64,000 nucleotides of DNA from Temnothorax longispinosus (Eukaryota > Arthropoda > Insecta > Hymenoptera > Formicidae), in contig NC_092365.1 in the NCBI RefSeq assembly GCF_030848805.1, positions 19,087,049-19,151,048 of the forward strand. The letters run 5' to 3'. The notes under the pieces were generated by a model. The model was not told the origin of the DNA. It ran no database searches and worked only from the letters and a program-made list of their open reading frames with translations. The position numbers and the translations under genes are program-made. Positions 40,441 through 53,600 of the stretch are shown one piece after another; the stretch's first letter is position 1, and each line of letters begins with the position of its first letter.

Positions 40441-43400
40441 TAAGCGTCGTGGCTCAGAGAGCATGAAACCGTCATCTGTCTGGACTTTATAGAGTAGCAG
40501 AAGTGCAGATTCCTGTCACAGGGAGAACTGTGATGATGTAATGGTGGCGGCGATGATGGTGGTAGTGCGGCGGTGGTCGTATCGTGATGTACATCAGAGT
40601 CCCTCTTGGTCTCTGCAAAGGTCGGAAAGGGGGATGCTTTTGGTGGAAATACGTAGCGGGGGTGCAAGAGCGGAAACGCGGGACCACTGCCGGATATTGA
40701 AAATACCTCGAGAGCCTCTGGACACGCAAACCCCGCGCCATCTCCTACGCGGCATTCTATTCACACAAGTTAATGCGAGGAAGGCAGAACGCGAACCGTG
40801 AAATCGCAGTGTGTGTATACGTACATGGAACGTGGTTCTCCAGAACGTTGAATGCAACTACAAATCGGGACTAATGTCGTGTCTGCACCCCGGCTCACGC
40901 CATTGTCGTCTCGTAAACGACGATATTCCTATACGCACGCGGGACGATACTAGAATCCGTTTACGTTTGCTCATAATGAAAGCGGTGATGCGTACGGGAC
41001 GGTGCGGTATGGCAAAGCGGTGAATCTAATTGAACGCGTCAGAAACCCCGTCTTGCAGTTTGTGAATGCGCGCCATCACACCACACAGAATAAATGGGAC
41101 TCCATCATTCGACGTGTTCATTGGGAAAATGTATATAGCAGAGAGTACTCTTACGGAATAATAGAGTGCAATGAAAATCCAATGTCGAAAAGAAGTATCG
41201 GTAATTGTACATGAGACAATAAAACAACGTAGACATTAGACGTATCCACGGAGCTGTAAACAGCTTAAATTTACACTACATGCCTACATTGCGTGCTGTG
41301 CCACGCTCTGATGTTTACGTTTGTACATAATGAAAGCGGTAATGTAAACCGAGTGGCATTAGGTAGTAAAACGATAAACCCAATTGAGCTCCGTGTAGAC
41401 AACATTCGCAGTCTCGTGAGGTTGTAATTACGCGGTATCCTATTAACATCAAAGATACTTTTCAGACGTATACAATTTAAATTTGTATCCATCAAGAGAG
41501 CATCCCCTTTATTCCAGAGAGAAATCGTAGAATTTTATACTAAAGTGCGCTCATACGACTTTGCAATGCCTGTCGTAAAAAATTAAACGTGCCATTTTAA
41601 TCGTTAAATCAGTGCAAAATAAAATTGTCGGAGAAAAATTCACACGAATATCTTTCTCGTCTAATAATATTTGCGAGAAAATTTTCTTACTAATATAAAA
41701 TATCTTACATTAAATATAAAAATATCTTATCCACGCAAAGCTATATTTGCAGACCGAGCTTTCGACTCCTCCTACGGATGTCTCATTGCGAAGGGCATAA
41801 AATAGTTCAACAATAACGCGCGGATCGAGAAAGCGGAAATCATGTTTCAAAGTGGCGTCCCGTAGCGTTTCTCGAATAGTCTCACTATTGCACACAATCA
41901 TACTTGCCAACTTTTCGGAGCGAGTAACTTTGGCATAGATGAGTTCGAGATTGAAATGTTCTCTGCCGATAGATACCGCGGGAAACTGCGGAATAGAGTC
42001 AAGATAGATTCCTGATCTTCGATTCCTTCCAAAAGTTTCTCGATATTCAATTTTACATTTTATCAATAATATTATAGATACCCATTTCAAATCACTTATA
42101 TAATTAGAAATAATTTTTAATTTTTGGTAAATATGATAGATATTTATACTGATATTTATAATATCGTTACTGTAGTTATTTAGCTTAGAGAAACTCTGTT
42201 ATATCAATTAAATACAATTTAGCGATATTCGTTCACAGCGAAAAGACAGAAAGTCGTTAAACAGTGAATAAATGATGTCATATTTTCATATGTGATTTAA
42301 AAAATTATATCATCTCTTCAAAGATCGACTTCCCTGTTAGCTTGCAAAAAAATTAAAACATGCAGTCGACACGTTATTGCTAGTCCTAATTGCAGCAAGT
42401 TAGTTATGAGTGTGCTCATTTTATCGCTCTTCGTTGAGATAAAAATAATTGGATCTCTGACTGGCGGAAAATTTGCATGCGAAATACGAGTGTCTGGTTT
42501 TTATTTTGTTGACGGCGACTGGCGAAATTTGCAATGACTCCCTGAAAAAACTGACGCACTTGTATATATATATATTCCCCTTGTGAATAAAAGTCACAAG
42601 TACACAACACGCGATAAAATTCGTTGCAATACTATTGTTCAATGTATTTCAACTCACGGCAGTTTACTTTGTAGACAGTATGTTTCAGTCATTCGCAAAA
42701 CTTTCTCGACTGAAACTATTGCCATTAAATGAGCAATTTATTATTATGATTATTTTTGTGCAAAATAAAACAAAAAATAATTTAATTTACAACCTATCTT
42801 TCCTTAAAGCATAAAAAAATGTTTGTATTTACAAAATATTTTACAACGCGAATATTTGCAACGGACCACCCTGCTGCAAGGTTTTCGCTCATTACATTCG
42901 CAAGAAGAACCGGGATGGATGTTCTCTGATAGGAGAACGGTCAAGAACAAGTTTAAATCACCCGTCCGCCATACGACATTCGCACTTGAAAATGGGTATC
43001 CGTTAAGATAACGTGGTACCACCGAAGCCTTGGCATTCAAGAGTTGTACCTAAAAGCATTATCTTTATTCCCTCTGCTTTCATGTACTGGGTGCTCAAAA
43101 ATTGTGTTTCCAGAATTATATTTTTCCTGCACGTTCTTGTTTTAATTCATAGATAATAAGAAAATTTAAAAACTATTCTTTTCTTATCAGATTACAAGTA
43201 AAAAATTTGACAACGTAATATGTGTTAACGTAATACGTGTCGATACGCATGTCTATAATGCAAATAAATGTAAGACATCTATAATTATATCAAAGATATT
43301 AAAGTAGCAAATCATATCTCATCACGATACGTAAATAAAGCAGATCGTTGCAGCGTGAAGACACAAAAGTCTCTCAAACGGCGCGAATGGTATTATCGAT

Positions 43401-43560
43401 GAATAGCTTGTGACGTTGGAACGTAATCATTCGTACGATCGTCCCGTAAGTGAGTGCGATCACGTTTCGTAAAGGACATCCGATAAGCCACGATAGGACA
43501 CTTCGATTCCTGCTTGTTTGCAAAGTAATTGGATCACCCTTTAGATCACGATCTGTTCGC
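40441..43560. other. GC-rich piece passing into AT-rich DNA
   Basis: 40441-41220 is GC-richer. 41220-43560 is mostly AT-rich. A diverged direct repeat is listed separately. A 126-codon minus-strand frame at 41710-42090 begins at TTG, not ATG, and matches nothing I recognise. Confidence 0.5.
40959..41344 (+). repeat. Diverged direct repeat, two copies 354 bp apart
   Basis: The 32-bp cores at 40959-40990 and 41313-41344 agree at 29 positions; both read GTTTACGTTTG, then CATAATGAAAGCGGT, then ATG. Weaker similarity continues for about 80-90 bp to the right (AATTGA and GCAGT blocks in the same order). This looks like an old tandem duplication or two copies of a shared element. Confidence 0.6.
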
Positions 43561-43950
43561 GAGTTCAATATTCTACAAGTCCGGGTGGAACATATTATCC
43601 CGTGAGAGACACGATTCCGCAATTACAAGATGCCGGGATCCCCTCCCGGCGACTGTGGGCTACCTTCTTATCGAATATTTACGTATCGATTCCGCTATCG
43701 AGTCGCTTTCCCTCCGCCGAGGACGATCTCTCGCCTCGACCTTTGCATCAGCGTGGCGTGGCACGGCACGGCAACGACGGTGGAGCGCGAACAAACGAAC
43801 GACCTCGAAACTGCGGTGCATACACACCGCGAGATCCTCGTGCCAATGCCAGAGTCTCTGAGGAACGTGCGGGAAGATAAATCTCGTCTCTACCGTCGAT
43901 CGTTAATTACTCTCGCGCTTAGGTGGGAAATCAGTTTCAAATAAATCATC
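43561..43950 (+). other. GC-rich island upstream of the signal-peptide exon; possible 5' UTR
   Basis: This block is clearly GC-richer than the AT-rich DNA to its left, with several overlapping open frames. It runs into the ATG at 43951. No TATA box or clear initiator is visible, so a transcription start cannot be placed. Its role as a 5' untranslated region is inferred only from position. Confidence 0.2.
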
Positions 43951-44025
43951 ATGCTCGCGCCCCTTCTCCTCGTTCCTCTTCTCGCGGCGCTTCTTCCACA
44001 TTCACAAGCGTGTCGGAGGAGCGCG
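43951..44025 (+). CDS. Candidate first coding exon of a secreted or membrane protein
   Basis: A true ATG with A at -3 (ATCATG context) follows an in-frame TAA four codons upstream, so it would be the first start in this frame. The first 20 codons read MLAPLLLVPLLAALLPHSQA. This is a short N-terminus, a Leu-rich hydrophobic core and a small-residue cleavage site (Ser at -3, Ala at -1), followed by CRRSA. Codon 25 ends at 44025 and is followed directly by GTGAGA, a strong insect-type splice donor, in phase 0. If unspliced, the frame continues to 44211 as an 86-residue small secreted protein with four Cys. I cannot name the family. The next exon is not identified; one phase-0 acceptor-like TTTTTCAG at 50082-50089 opens 46 codons, but this is weak. 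Chance similarity to a signal peptide in a GC/CT-rich island is the main alternative. Confidence 0.3.
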
Positions 44026-44031
44026 GTGAGA
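44026..44031 (+). other. Candidate 5' splice site (GTGAGA)
   Basis: GCG|GTGAGA directly after the signal-peptide codons. Good match to the metazoan donor consensus. Confidence 0.3.
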
Positions 44032-46281
44032 GATCCACGCTCATATATCGTCGACGAGGGGCACCGTTCTCCCGGCGAAAGCGCTTCGCGTACACTCGCG
44101 ACGGCGACGTGCCAGCCTTCGGATACCGTAAACTGCAGGCTATTCGCGATAATTGAAGCAAGACTTAACGTGGATCAGCCGTTGGTTAACGCGCGCGGTA
44201 ATGCCTGCTAGTTATACCACGCGCGCGTATCTTCGAAAGTAATTTAAACGCTTTCTGCAAATCCAGCCGCATATAGAGGTGGTACGTCTCGAGCACCTCG
44301 AGCCATTTGCGAATAATGTCTACAATTAAAAGGATGGGTAAGACCAACGGTGCTTTAGGAAATGTTTCGTAACGCAAGATAATAACACTATGTCTATCTG
44401 TAACTTAATTCCTCTTGTTACGGGCGCGATGATCCTAGCAGCTGTTGTTGTAATGCCAAATAAAAATATATTATGCAGAACTAAACGGCTCTTTCGATCT
44501 CTCGATCGGTATGACCTAACAGAATTTATTATAAGCAATTCCGCGATGCAATTATTTAGAACTGGAAGTCATGCAATTCCAACGATAATATAGCTTTCAT
44601 AAATAACCCCTTAAGGCAAAGATCTAACGGAAGAGCGTTTCTCTGTCACGGTCTTTACCTTTCAAATGTTATATTTAGGCCCGTATTTATAGTCGTTGCA
44701 TAAATCTCGTGTCAAAAAGCATACGTGGTGAGATATTCAGAATAAATTCATATCTTGAAATGTTCTCTTACATTATGAGAGTTTCAAATTCTCATTTGCG
44801 TAAATATGACCATACAGATTCGTTTGTATAATAAAAATCATGTTAAATATGAAATGCGTGGCTCCCGCAACCACGTCGGATGAAAATATGGAGCTGCTTT
44901 TCTCTTTTAAACGTGCGCGTTCTCGTGTCCAAATACGTACGAATGGATATTTATCGACCGTCGAACGCGCGCCGCTATGTGCGACAGTATCTATTAAATA
45001 GAACGGAATCGATGCAGAAACGTTTCAAAAGCGACCCACATTCGAGCGTGTTGGTCGACGCGATCCGACAGCGGATTATCCGCGGCGATTTTTCACCCCC
45101 CAGCGTATCTGGCGAGACACCTCGGAAGCTGCCGAATGAATGAACCGGTGGTCGTTCTCTAGTACGAACAGGCAAGCGTTGAATTAACGAGGCACGCAGG
45201 TATAACCGCGACTCGCCGCAACTCACGAGTTGCTGCGGTCCGCAAGATCGAGCGTGTGCGCACATAAATATAGACGATACATATCGTGGCAATTTGCATG
45301 TACGCGTGTCTTCGATGTGTAGTATCGAAAATGAAACGTAAGTTTTTATAATATTTTTACTTTTCATAAACTTCGGCAGAATATATCTGTTTCAATTTGA
45401 GTTTGTATAACGGATGAGACGGGACAACGTAGCATAAAATTTCCTTAAATTTGCCTTAAATTCGAAAGATTGTTTATCGGTTCGTTTTCGCAATCGCTAC
45501 CATCCAGCTCCACGTGCCTTAATTTCTGGTTAGTAATTCATTAGATTATGAATGCAAATTGATTGCTGCGATGAGATAAAGTAATAACTTCACACTTTAG
45601 ACGGTAACATAATAATTTCGATACATTGTTAGATATACAGTATATTATTAAATGTACCTGCAAAATTCGTATATTTACCATAAATGGTAAAATAATTATG
45701 ATGCGGAATGAAGTGTAAATAAGAAGCATTAACGAGCTTGTTGCTTTGACTTTCGATAGACTCGGTTTGTGGCTAGCACCAGTACGAAACTCGTTAGACG
45801 GAGACTCTGAATAAATTTACTCAAGCGGAGAACTATTTACTTTATCTTTCTCCATTTCTAATATATACCTTTTATATAAAAGAAAGAAGAAGAAAGAGAA
45901 AGGAGAGAGGGAGAATTCTAGTTGAGAAATGTTGGAATGTTACACGACGACAAATATTTATACGTTTTAAATATATACAACACTTGTTAGAATGTTGGCG
46001 AAAAGCAATTTTTCTTGTCAAATTTACGCTATCGACAGTCTGTCGTAGATATCACGATGAATGAATGTACTAAAATACGACAATCGTTTCTTGCAGATCG
46101 TCATGTAAAGAGACACTTGACAGCGTAAAGGATATAAAGATAGAAAAATACGATATGATATACATGTATCTCGAGGAATCGCGTTGTCACGCTGTTTGAA
46201 AATAATTCACATCTCGCTTGAACGTGAGCAGTATATTTTATTTTAAACTCTTCTGAACAAGTGATGAAATATATCACATTA
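44032..46281. other. Non-coding stretch, mostly AT-rich
   Basis: If the exon above is real this would be its intron. 44880-45320 is GC-richer and holds GCAACTC-AC-GAGTTGC (a 7-bp palindromic stem). A 14-bp palindrome CTTTTATATAAAAG lies at 45869-45882 and runs into a pure purine tract at 45878-45915. The 130-codon ATG frame on the minus strand at 44975-45367 has no recognisable domain. Confidence 0.45.
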
Positions 46282-46407
46282 GGGCTGCGGTCCACTTGAC
46301 GCTACAAATGCTTCGAAGCATTATTCCCCTTCTCTTTTCTTTCAATGAAGAAAGAAGGAGAAGAAGAACGCACCAAAGTATTGGTAGCGTCAAGTGGACC
46401 GCAGCCC
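46282..46407. mobile_element. 126-bp MITE with a perfect 24-bp terminal inverted repeat
   Basis: The left end at 46282-46305 (beginning GGGCTGCGGTCCACTTG) is the exact reverse complement of the right end at 46384-46407. Pairing continues imperfectly through a pyrimidine-rich left half and a purine-rich right half, so the whole unit can fold into one long hairpin with its turn near 46343. A 14-bp palindrome ATGCTTCGAAGCAT lies at 46308-46321. No coding capacity. Flanks (CACATTA and AAATATA) show no clear target duplication, so I do not assign a superfamily. Perfect ends suggest fairly recent activity or gene conversion. Confidence 0.8.
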
Positions 46408-47536
46408 AAATATAGCGTAAAACAAATGATGATTCAATTTTAATTAATAAGTGCAAGAGATTAAAAGATTTGGAGTGACATATTTTTCTACAAAGCGGAA
46501 AACGTTTCAAAAGTAGCGCGACGCTACAGAAACCACCGAAACTTTATGAAGCAAAAAAGACGAGAGCTCGAGATCATGTTTCCTGGTTCCCTAAAATGTT
46601 GGCTCGCGTCTGTTTTTCCATCGCTTTAGATGCGGTACCAAGATCAACGGACGTACGCAGCGGCATAATAAGGTAGAGAGGGCACGGAAAACCTTGCGAT
46701 GAAGGAAAGAAAGAAAGAAGATTGCTTCGCCGGGTGAAACGAAACGGACGAAAGGACGGAGATAAAGAAGCTTTGTGTTTCTCAACCGTTTGAGCTCTAA
46801 GCCTGGCGAACAACGCGGGCTTTGCCCTACCATCGCCAGTAACAACGACCTCCCGCTCCTTCGAGCCCTTGCGTTCCTTATTCTTCGTCATTCCTACGAT
46901 CCTGTTCTTTCATTGTGTACGCTCGTCACCGTTCCTATCCACCCCCGAATCCAAAACATAAAAACATATATCCGCGAGATCCGCATAATAATGCCATCGA
47001 TGATATCTGAATTTACTGCAGGATCACTCGAGAACTTGAAGCATAATTTTACACTTTGCACTCTAAAATACGCAATAAATTCAAATTAAGCGTTACGACG
47101 TAAAAATGGCAATTTTGGAAAACAACATTAAAATTTTTATCACAATGTGCCTTTTTGTAAGAATAAAAATGTACGTATATGCATTTGTCAAAAGATTATA
47201 TGACGTTTCTGCACACGTGATGTGCGGTAACTCAAATATTTTATAACGCAAACTATCGAATTCGGAAACTTAGTTAAAGTTATATAATCACCTGTCGTGA
47301 TAAATGTTGGAAAAGCAAAACGAGGAAAAGCGACACTTCGTTAAGCACTCTAATTTTTTCGTTCTGCGTGAACGAATGAATTTGTTTTCTGCACCACGAA
47401 CGCATGAATAATACATTTGCTAGAGACATTTGATTCTTCGATTTCCACCCTCGACCGTGACTATGGAAGCTCGACGTGACAAACGAATATTCGGGAGAAA
47501 GAGCACAATTTTATCGACAATTAATTAAGTAAACAC
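46408..47536. other. Non-coding stretch between two hairpin elements
   Basis: 46560-46960 is moderately GC-rich with overlapping frames on both strands; the rest is AT-rich. No gene or RNA recognised. Confidence 0.55.
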
Positions 47537-47539
47537 TTA

Positions 47540-47678
47540 TGTCCATTTCTACCAATGCGGATCAACTTTAATCTCGGTTTAACTTACTTTTTATCCTTTT
47601 CTAATTTTAAGAATTAGAAAAAGATAAAAAGTAAATTAAACCGAGATTAAAGTTAATCCGCATTAGTGGAAATGGACA
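47540..47678. mobile_element. 139-bp hairpin MITE flanked by TTA
   Basis: Two arms of about 67 bp (47540-47606 and 47612-47678) pair with only five mismatches around a five-base loop (TTAAG). The ends read TGTCC...GGACA. TTA lies directly outside both ends (47537-47539 and 47679-47681), a 3-bp target duplication of the TWA type used by PIF/Harbinger elements. The family assignment is inference from that duplication only. No coding capacity. Confidence 0.8.
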
Positions 47679-47681
47679 TTA

Positions 47682-50660
47682 GACAAATTGCCAGATTATA
47701 ATCGACGGCTACACGTGACTGTAATTATCGTACGAGCATCTCGCTCTTTCGTAGTTGGATCGTGAGAATTTTCAGTTATTTGCCGCTTATCTCACAATTT
47801 GTGCAAATAATGCGATACGACTAACTAGATGATCTATTAAGTTCTGTTGTATTTCGCATTTCCGCTCTTCGGCGATTACAAGCACGTTGTATACGGTTCC
47901 ACGTTGGCACGGTTGTCTGATATGGTCTAATCTGGCCTGCTCGTGAGTGATCTGGGTGGATTTGATCGATTATAATGTAGTCGTAGCCTTAGAGGTGCAC
48001 AGACAGACAGATACACGTAATAACGGGTTCGAGCAGTGTTCAGACGTTGACCCTCGATACACAGTGAAGTGGGTCAATCAAAAGCATTCCAATTCATATG
48101 GTTCGCGCCAGAAACTTGATTACAAATAATCTCTCTAATGCATATGCAGTCGGTGCAGTCAGTTTGCGCGGAGAAACGTACGTAGAATCGTCATACTGGG
48201 TACTCGTCTACCATACGTGTACATCGTACGCTATATCCAGTGAAATACATGACAAAATATCGAAAAGCGATAACAACCCTCGTGTAGTCGGCACAATTAC
48301 AGGCCAAGTATGCCGTATGAATGCGTATTCCGTATCATACACGAGCCATGGCTTATCAGAGATTGGTTGTTATATCAGACCGAAATCCTCCTTGCTAAAA
48401 ATCCATTTAAATATCTATGTCTAAATATTGAAAATCAATTAGTATTTGAATACGTGTGCATCGCAAATAAAGAAAAGAAATTTTAATGTATAACGTATAA
48501 TTCGTTTCACACAATTATTGTGGTGCAAGAGTAAGAAATATTCTTCTAAATTCTCTGCTCCTTATCATAGAATGAATTTGTCGAATCAAATAAGGACAGT
48601 GTATAAGTTTCAATTTTAGAGTTTTTATTTCACATCTTCATCCTGCAAGTTTTAAAATTTTCCGCGTCATATATTTCTTGTCCATACAAAGTGTGTGGAA
48701 GCTCGTAAATTTATACTAAAACTACGTGAATCTTGCGAGATCGAAAATTAACAAACAAATTAGCTTTCAACAAACTTGTGACCTTTTCCATTTAAAAAAT
48801 GTTGCAAGCGTGATGACAAAAACAGATGGGCATCTTACCTAATGAATCAAATGATAAATCTATAAGAGAAAAACAACTTGTATTTTTCGTAACGGGCGTG
48901 CAATGACGGAAAGAACGCGACGCGATGCATTTCACGGATAGATAAAGTTTTAACGCTGTGCAAGTAATCACACGATTGGAAGGGGTAGATGCCACGGCAC
49001 ACAATGTGCGGCGAGTTAATTTAGGGTCAGGGACGCCCTCAAACAAAAATCTGCCGGCGTGTCTCGCACAAAGTTTCCTCCTGGTAGGGTGCCGCGGTGC
49101 AGCGAGGAGCGCGTGTGTCTACGATCACAGAGAAACCAGTATCGGGAGCGGTGGTCTGTTTCATGTGGAAACGGGCAAAACCGATGTCGATATATTTCTA
49201 CGCAGGTACACAACGCACACGAGACCGGAGATATATGCTGGTGGCAACGCACGGATGGAAATTACAATCGAGGGTCCCGCGAACACGCGCGATATCATTC
49301 TTGGTATTTTAATAAAAGTCCCATTGACCGTATCCACAGGGCTGCAATAATAAAGCGTCATTGCTACTAGATCAGATACAATCCGTGTAAATGAATCATT
49401 TGATTAGCGCGTTGCTCTAATGAGAATCTCAACGATGGCTATAACTGTGTGTGGACCGTATAAAATGATAGATTACCGATAGCACGCGCTCATTCATTTT
49501 GCCGCCATGAACTTAACAATTGACGTACTTTGATCCTCGCTCGTCCTTTGATCACAACTCGTCCAGATAAATTCCTGATTGCCACAAAAGCGCGCAATTC
49601 GCTGAGTGAAAAATTAAAGTTACAGAATATATACGATGCGAATTATTTTAAATTGTTAATATATATAAGTATTTACGTAATTTATTCACTTGTCTAAGCA
49701 AGATATCTTGAAATTCTGCGAAATCATTATATTATATATCATCGTTGATAGTCACTTGATTGTCTATTTAATAGATATATCTCATTATATCTCATTCAAA
49801 TATACAAAGAAAGATGTTAAAGATAAATGCTATATTGATCTTTCATAATATAATAATACGTAATTATTCCTCTTTTACTGCATTCTTTCATCCATTAGCG
49901 GAGAGAAAAATATTTTTCTCTTATTTGTACTTTTCTGTCCATTGCCTCCGCCCTTTATCTTGATCAAAGTTTCTATTGTGAGGTCGACGGCTGCAACCTC
50001 GCAACTGACAATCCAAAGATCCGTCCCATTGTTCCTTCGTGTGAGAGTTTCACAAAGATACAGCTTTTCGACTAACGCGACTTTTTCAGTTACCCTTATT
50101 TCCCCGCGCGTCCCTTAGACCCTTCAATCCGCAAGAAAAGTTTGCTAGTAGAAACGTCATTCTGATCCTAGACCGCTACTCTATTCGCGAAGGAAATTCG
50201 ATGTCGGCAATGTCCATCGATACCATGTAGCAAAAAGCGTGACATAAAGAAAGATATGATATATATGATGATATGAAGCAAAATGTTTTTCTTTAATTAT
50301 TCCTTTACAGACACGGTAATAAAAATAACGCATTCTAATAATTCTCTTGTAATCTATATTAATTCCTTTTTTCATATTATTTTATATCAATTATAATTAC
50401 CAAATACTTCATGTCTATATTCGCAAAAACTATTATGGGGACATGATTTCTACATTGATGCGTGCGCGAAGATGTCGTGCAAGCTAAAAAAAGGATATTT
50501 AGTGGATGTAATTAAAAGACTAGTTAAATGGGTATTAAATGCATTCACAACAAAATGTCGTGACGTATCTAAGGAACAGATATCTTGCAACGCGGAGCCT
50601 TGAGAGAAACTACGGAACTGATTGGTAAGTCCCTTACATTATTAAGGGAATGGGGATAAA
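47682..50660. other. Non-coding stretch with one GC-richer block
   Basis: 48880-49360 is GC-richer and open in several frames on both strands, none starting from a convincing ATG. The rest is AT-rich. TCCCTTA/TAAGGGA form a small hairpin near 50630-50650. Confidence 0.5.
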
Positions 50661-53600
50661 GTACAGTGTCTATACTGTGCACTCCTAGTACAACGAAGCC
50701 GATAGTAGCACGCGGCCCGTTCGTAGTCGCCGTTCGGAGTTTATTCGTACGTCGAAGTCGTTAAGTGCACTTTGAAGCGGATAATTGCTCGGTTGTACGC
50801 ATAAATTTCGTAGGATGTTCGACGCACAGCGCCCGACTTGCCGTGCTTTGGACGCCAACCGCCGCCGCGCCGTCCGTTCGTTCGTATGTACATATACATA
50901 TACAGTGGACCGATTCCGCTGGTGCATTTTATGCGAGTACCACGCTTGTGCGGATGGGGCTATGGGGCACCGCATCGAGATCACCATGCTATATGCGATA
51001 TCGCGCGCGAGAAAGCTGGCAATTTCGCGCGAGTTTTCATGCGCGAAACTTCAACTACGTTTGATCTCCCGACGCTCTGCGTCACCCGGCAAGGCAGGAA
51101 CGACGATTGTTGTCATTTAAGGCTACCCCTTATATGTCAGACGACGGCGGCGCGCGGCGGTAGCGAATTACCACGAGACCAGTCTGCCGTCGAGCTGAAT
51201 AGCGGCGTGTGCACGCATCACATACTCAAAGAGAGAAGCATTGATGTGTCAAATTGGGAAAGTTTCCTGCATTGTCGAGCGTATGAAGTCGCGAGAATGG
51301 TGTATTAATAAAGGCACGAATTAATATCGAGATTAAATAGTTATGTCATGCATAGAGCAGAGAATCCCGTGTCGTGACAATACGCTGGTACATTAATGAG
51401 TTTATACCTGGCGCTGCTTAAAGTTGAACTTCGTTAAATTACCGCATCCAAGAATGCGCTAATATTTACGTGTGTTACATAATACAAAAGTATTCCTGAC
51501 TGTTAAAAATTACATTAAAATTTTCATTTTCTGGCGGCAATAAGTTCGGAAACATAATATCGCTCTCGTACGTGATTATAATTTTAATTCTGTGTAAATC
51601 GAGCAAAGCAGAATAATTTGCGAAAAATGAATGAGAAATGACGGACGAACGGAGAAATATTCAGTGTCGTATCATCAGAAAATTCTTATTTCAACGTTGC
51701 AGCAGCGTCATACGTATCAACTATCGATCGACCTGAAATTCTTGTCCGATTTATACGTGCGAAATTTTCCGGCTGACCTCACCTAAAGCGACTTCACTGA
51801 CCATTTTCTTCCTTCGACGTTCTGCATATCCGTTATATTCTCTATATTCCATATTACGGCCAATCTGAACTGGAGAATGCAAATATCCGAGTCTCTCATA
51901 TCGGTTTTACGATTTTTACGATAGGTTTCATTACACGGTCGAGGTGCGCTCGCACGAACGCGGCGGTAACAGTGAAATTTCAACCGGTATGCGGGTCCGC
52001 ATTGCGAGGCAAGAGTTATAATGGTTTAAAAACGTTCAGACGTACCGTCCGATTATTACCGAGCGCATTATGGCGCATTAACGTCATCGACTGACAAGTA
52101 ACCGTGTTCGGTGCGCGTAATAATAACGTTCTGTGTAATTCCATGAAAAATAACATATCGAAGTGGCGGAACACAGGTATAGCGGTGCTATTTTTCGCGC
52201 GGTGTATTTGCCCGGAAAACAGTATCACCAGAATGACGTGCAATTTATAGGGAAATGCAAAAAAAGATTGGCAAGCGCGTTACGCCGGCAGGTACATCCT
52301 CAACCTATCCATTTTCCAATTACCGTCACCCTATAGAGTTTCGTAAAACCGTAACGAACGCGAAACGTTTAATTTGCGGTAGCGCATCGATAAATTAAGT
52401 ACGACGAGTGACACGGAAACCGATTCGACGTAAGCGTCGTTGCTACGGTGCATATGCGCCACATTATGAAATAATACAAAAAAATTTATATCTTAAATTA
52501 ACATCTCGCACGGAGATTTACGCAATCGTATATTACGATGGTGCATTACGAAAGCAAAAATTGACATGCCATGAAAAACAATGTTCTAATTACAGACGTT
52601 TATCTAACGATATTTAATTTTACGCGATTTCAATTATTTCATGAACAAGTTACCGATAATTAATTTCGAGTCACGCTGTTCCACAATTTGAACAACCAGG
52701 AATTCATAAACCATATATTCTCTACACGCATTCGCCGTCAATGCACCGTGATTATTTCTCTCCTTCTGGTTGGGCGAATAATAATCTCGCGGTACGTTCA
52801 GCACGCGAAGGAATACGCGTTCGAAGAGACGGAGATTTCTTTTCTTTGTCCAAGTCGCCACCGCGGAAACAAATTACATCGGCGAGCGTCGTAATTTCTT
52901 TTTGTATGGACAAGCATCTGTACCACGAGGGGGATATTAAGAGGACTCGAAAGTCATCTTGCTTGTACCCCTCTCGTTTGCTCATTTGAAATAACAAGCG
53001 TGAAAGGATGCCGAAAGGCAACGGCGCTCTCGATGGCAGACCCATAATTTTCTTCTTACATGTTTCCGGATGCCAGTGAAAACTGTAAGGGTATCGCTCA
53101 TGCAAACGACTGTGCTAGTAGGTATAAAAAAATACAATACTGGCAGATGCGAGATCTTCGATAGAATTAATTTAGCTTTTTAAAAATTACTTTGCTCACA
53201 GGAAATATAGTACATATATATCGTTTAAACAGCGGATATTTTATTTAAAAGATTTATTTAAAAATATCAAAGAAATTTATCTTCTCATTGTGAGTTATAT
53301 AAGCACTGCATTATCATGATAAAATTTCCGATCAGAAGAAAATTACAATATAACATGCTAGGACGACAATCCGCAATTCTTTTTCTGTAAAAGAATTAAA
53401 TAGAATTAAATAGAATTAAATTCTTTTGCAATAAAAAGTCTTACAATTATTTAAGCGATATCGAAACTGTATCAAAAACAGTATTAAAATCTTAACCCAG
53501 GCAGGCCTTCAATACTAAACTTTTATAAATCGTCATCAGCGACGAAAGTACTCTCTAATTTTAAATAAAACGAAAAGAGCGTCAATTCTTTTTTGTTGTC

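Noticed and set aside
41710..42090. 126-codon minus-strand frame with protein-like composition
   Set aside because: Begins at TTG, lacks an acceptor just upstream and a clear donor, and is within the range of the longest chance frames in 64 kb.
44975..45367. 130-codon minus-strand ATG frame
   Set aside because: No recognisable motif, in a GC pocket; no supporting splice or promoter signal.
41230..49345. Shared CGTATCCAC-GG-GCTG-like wording near 41240 and 49328
   Set aside because: Similarity is short, and the sequence on both sides does not align.
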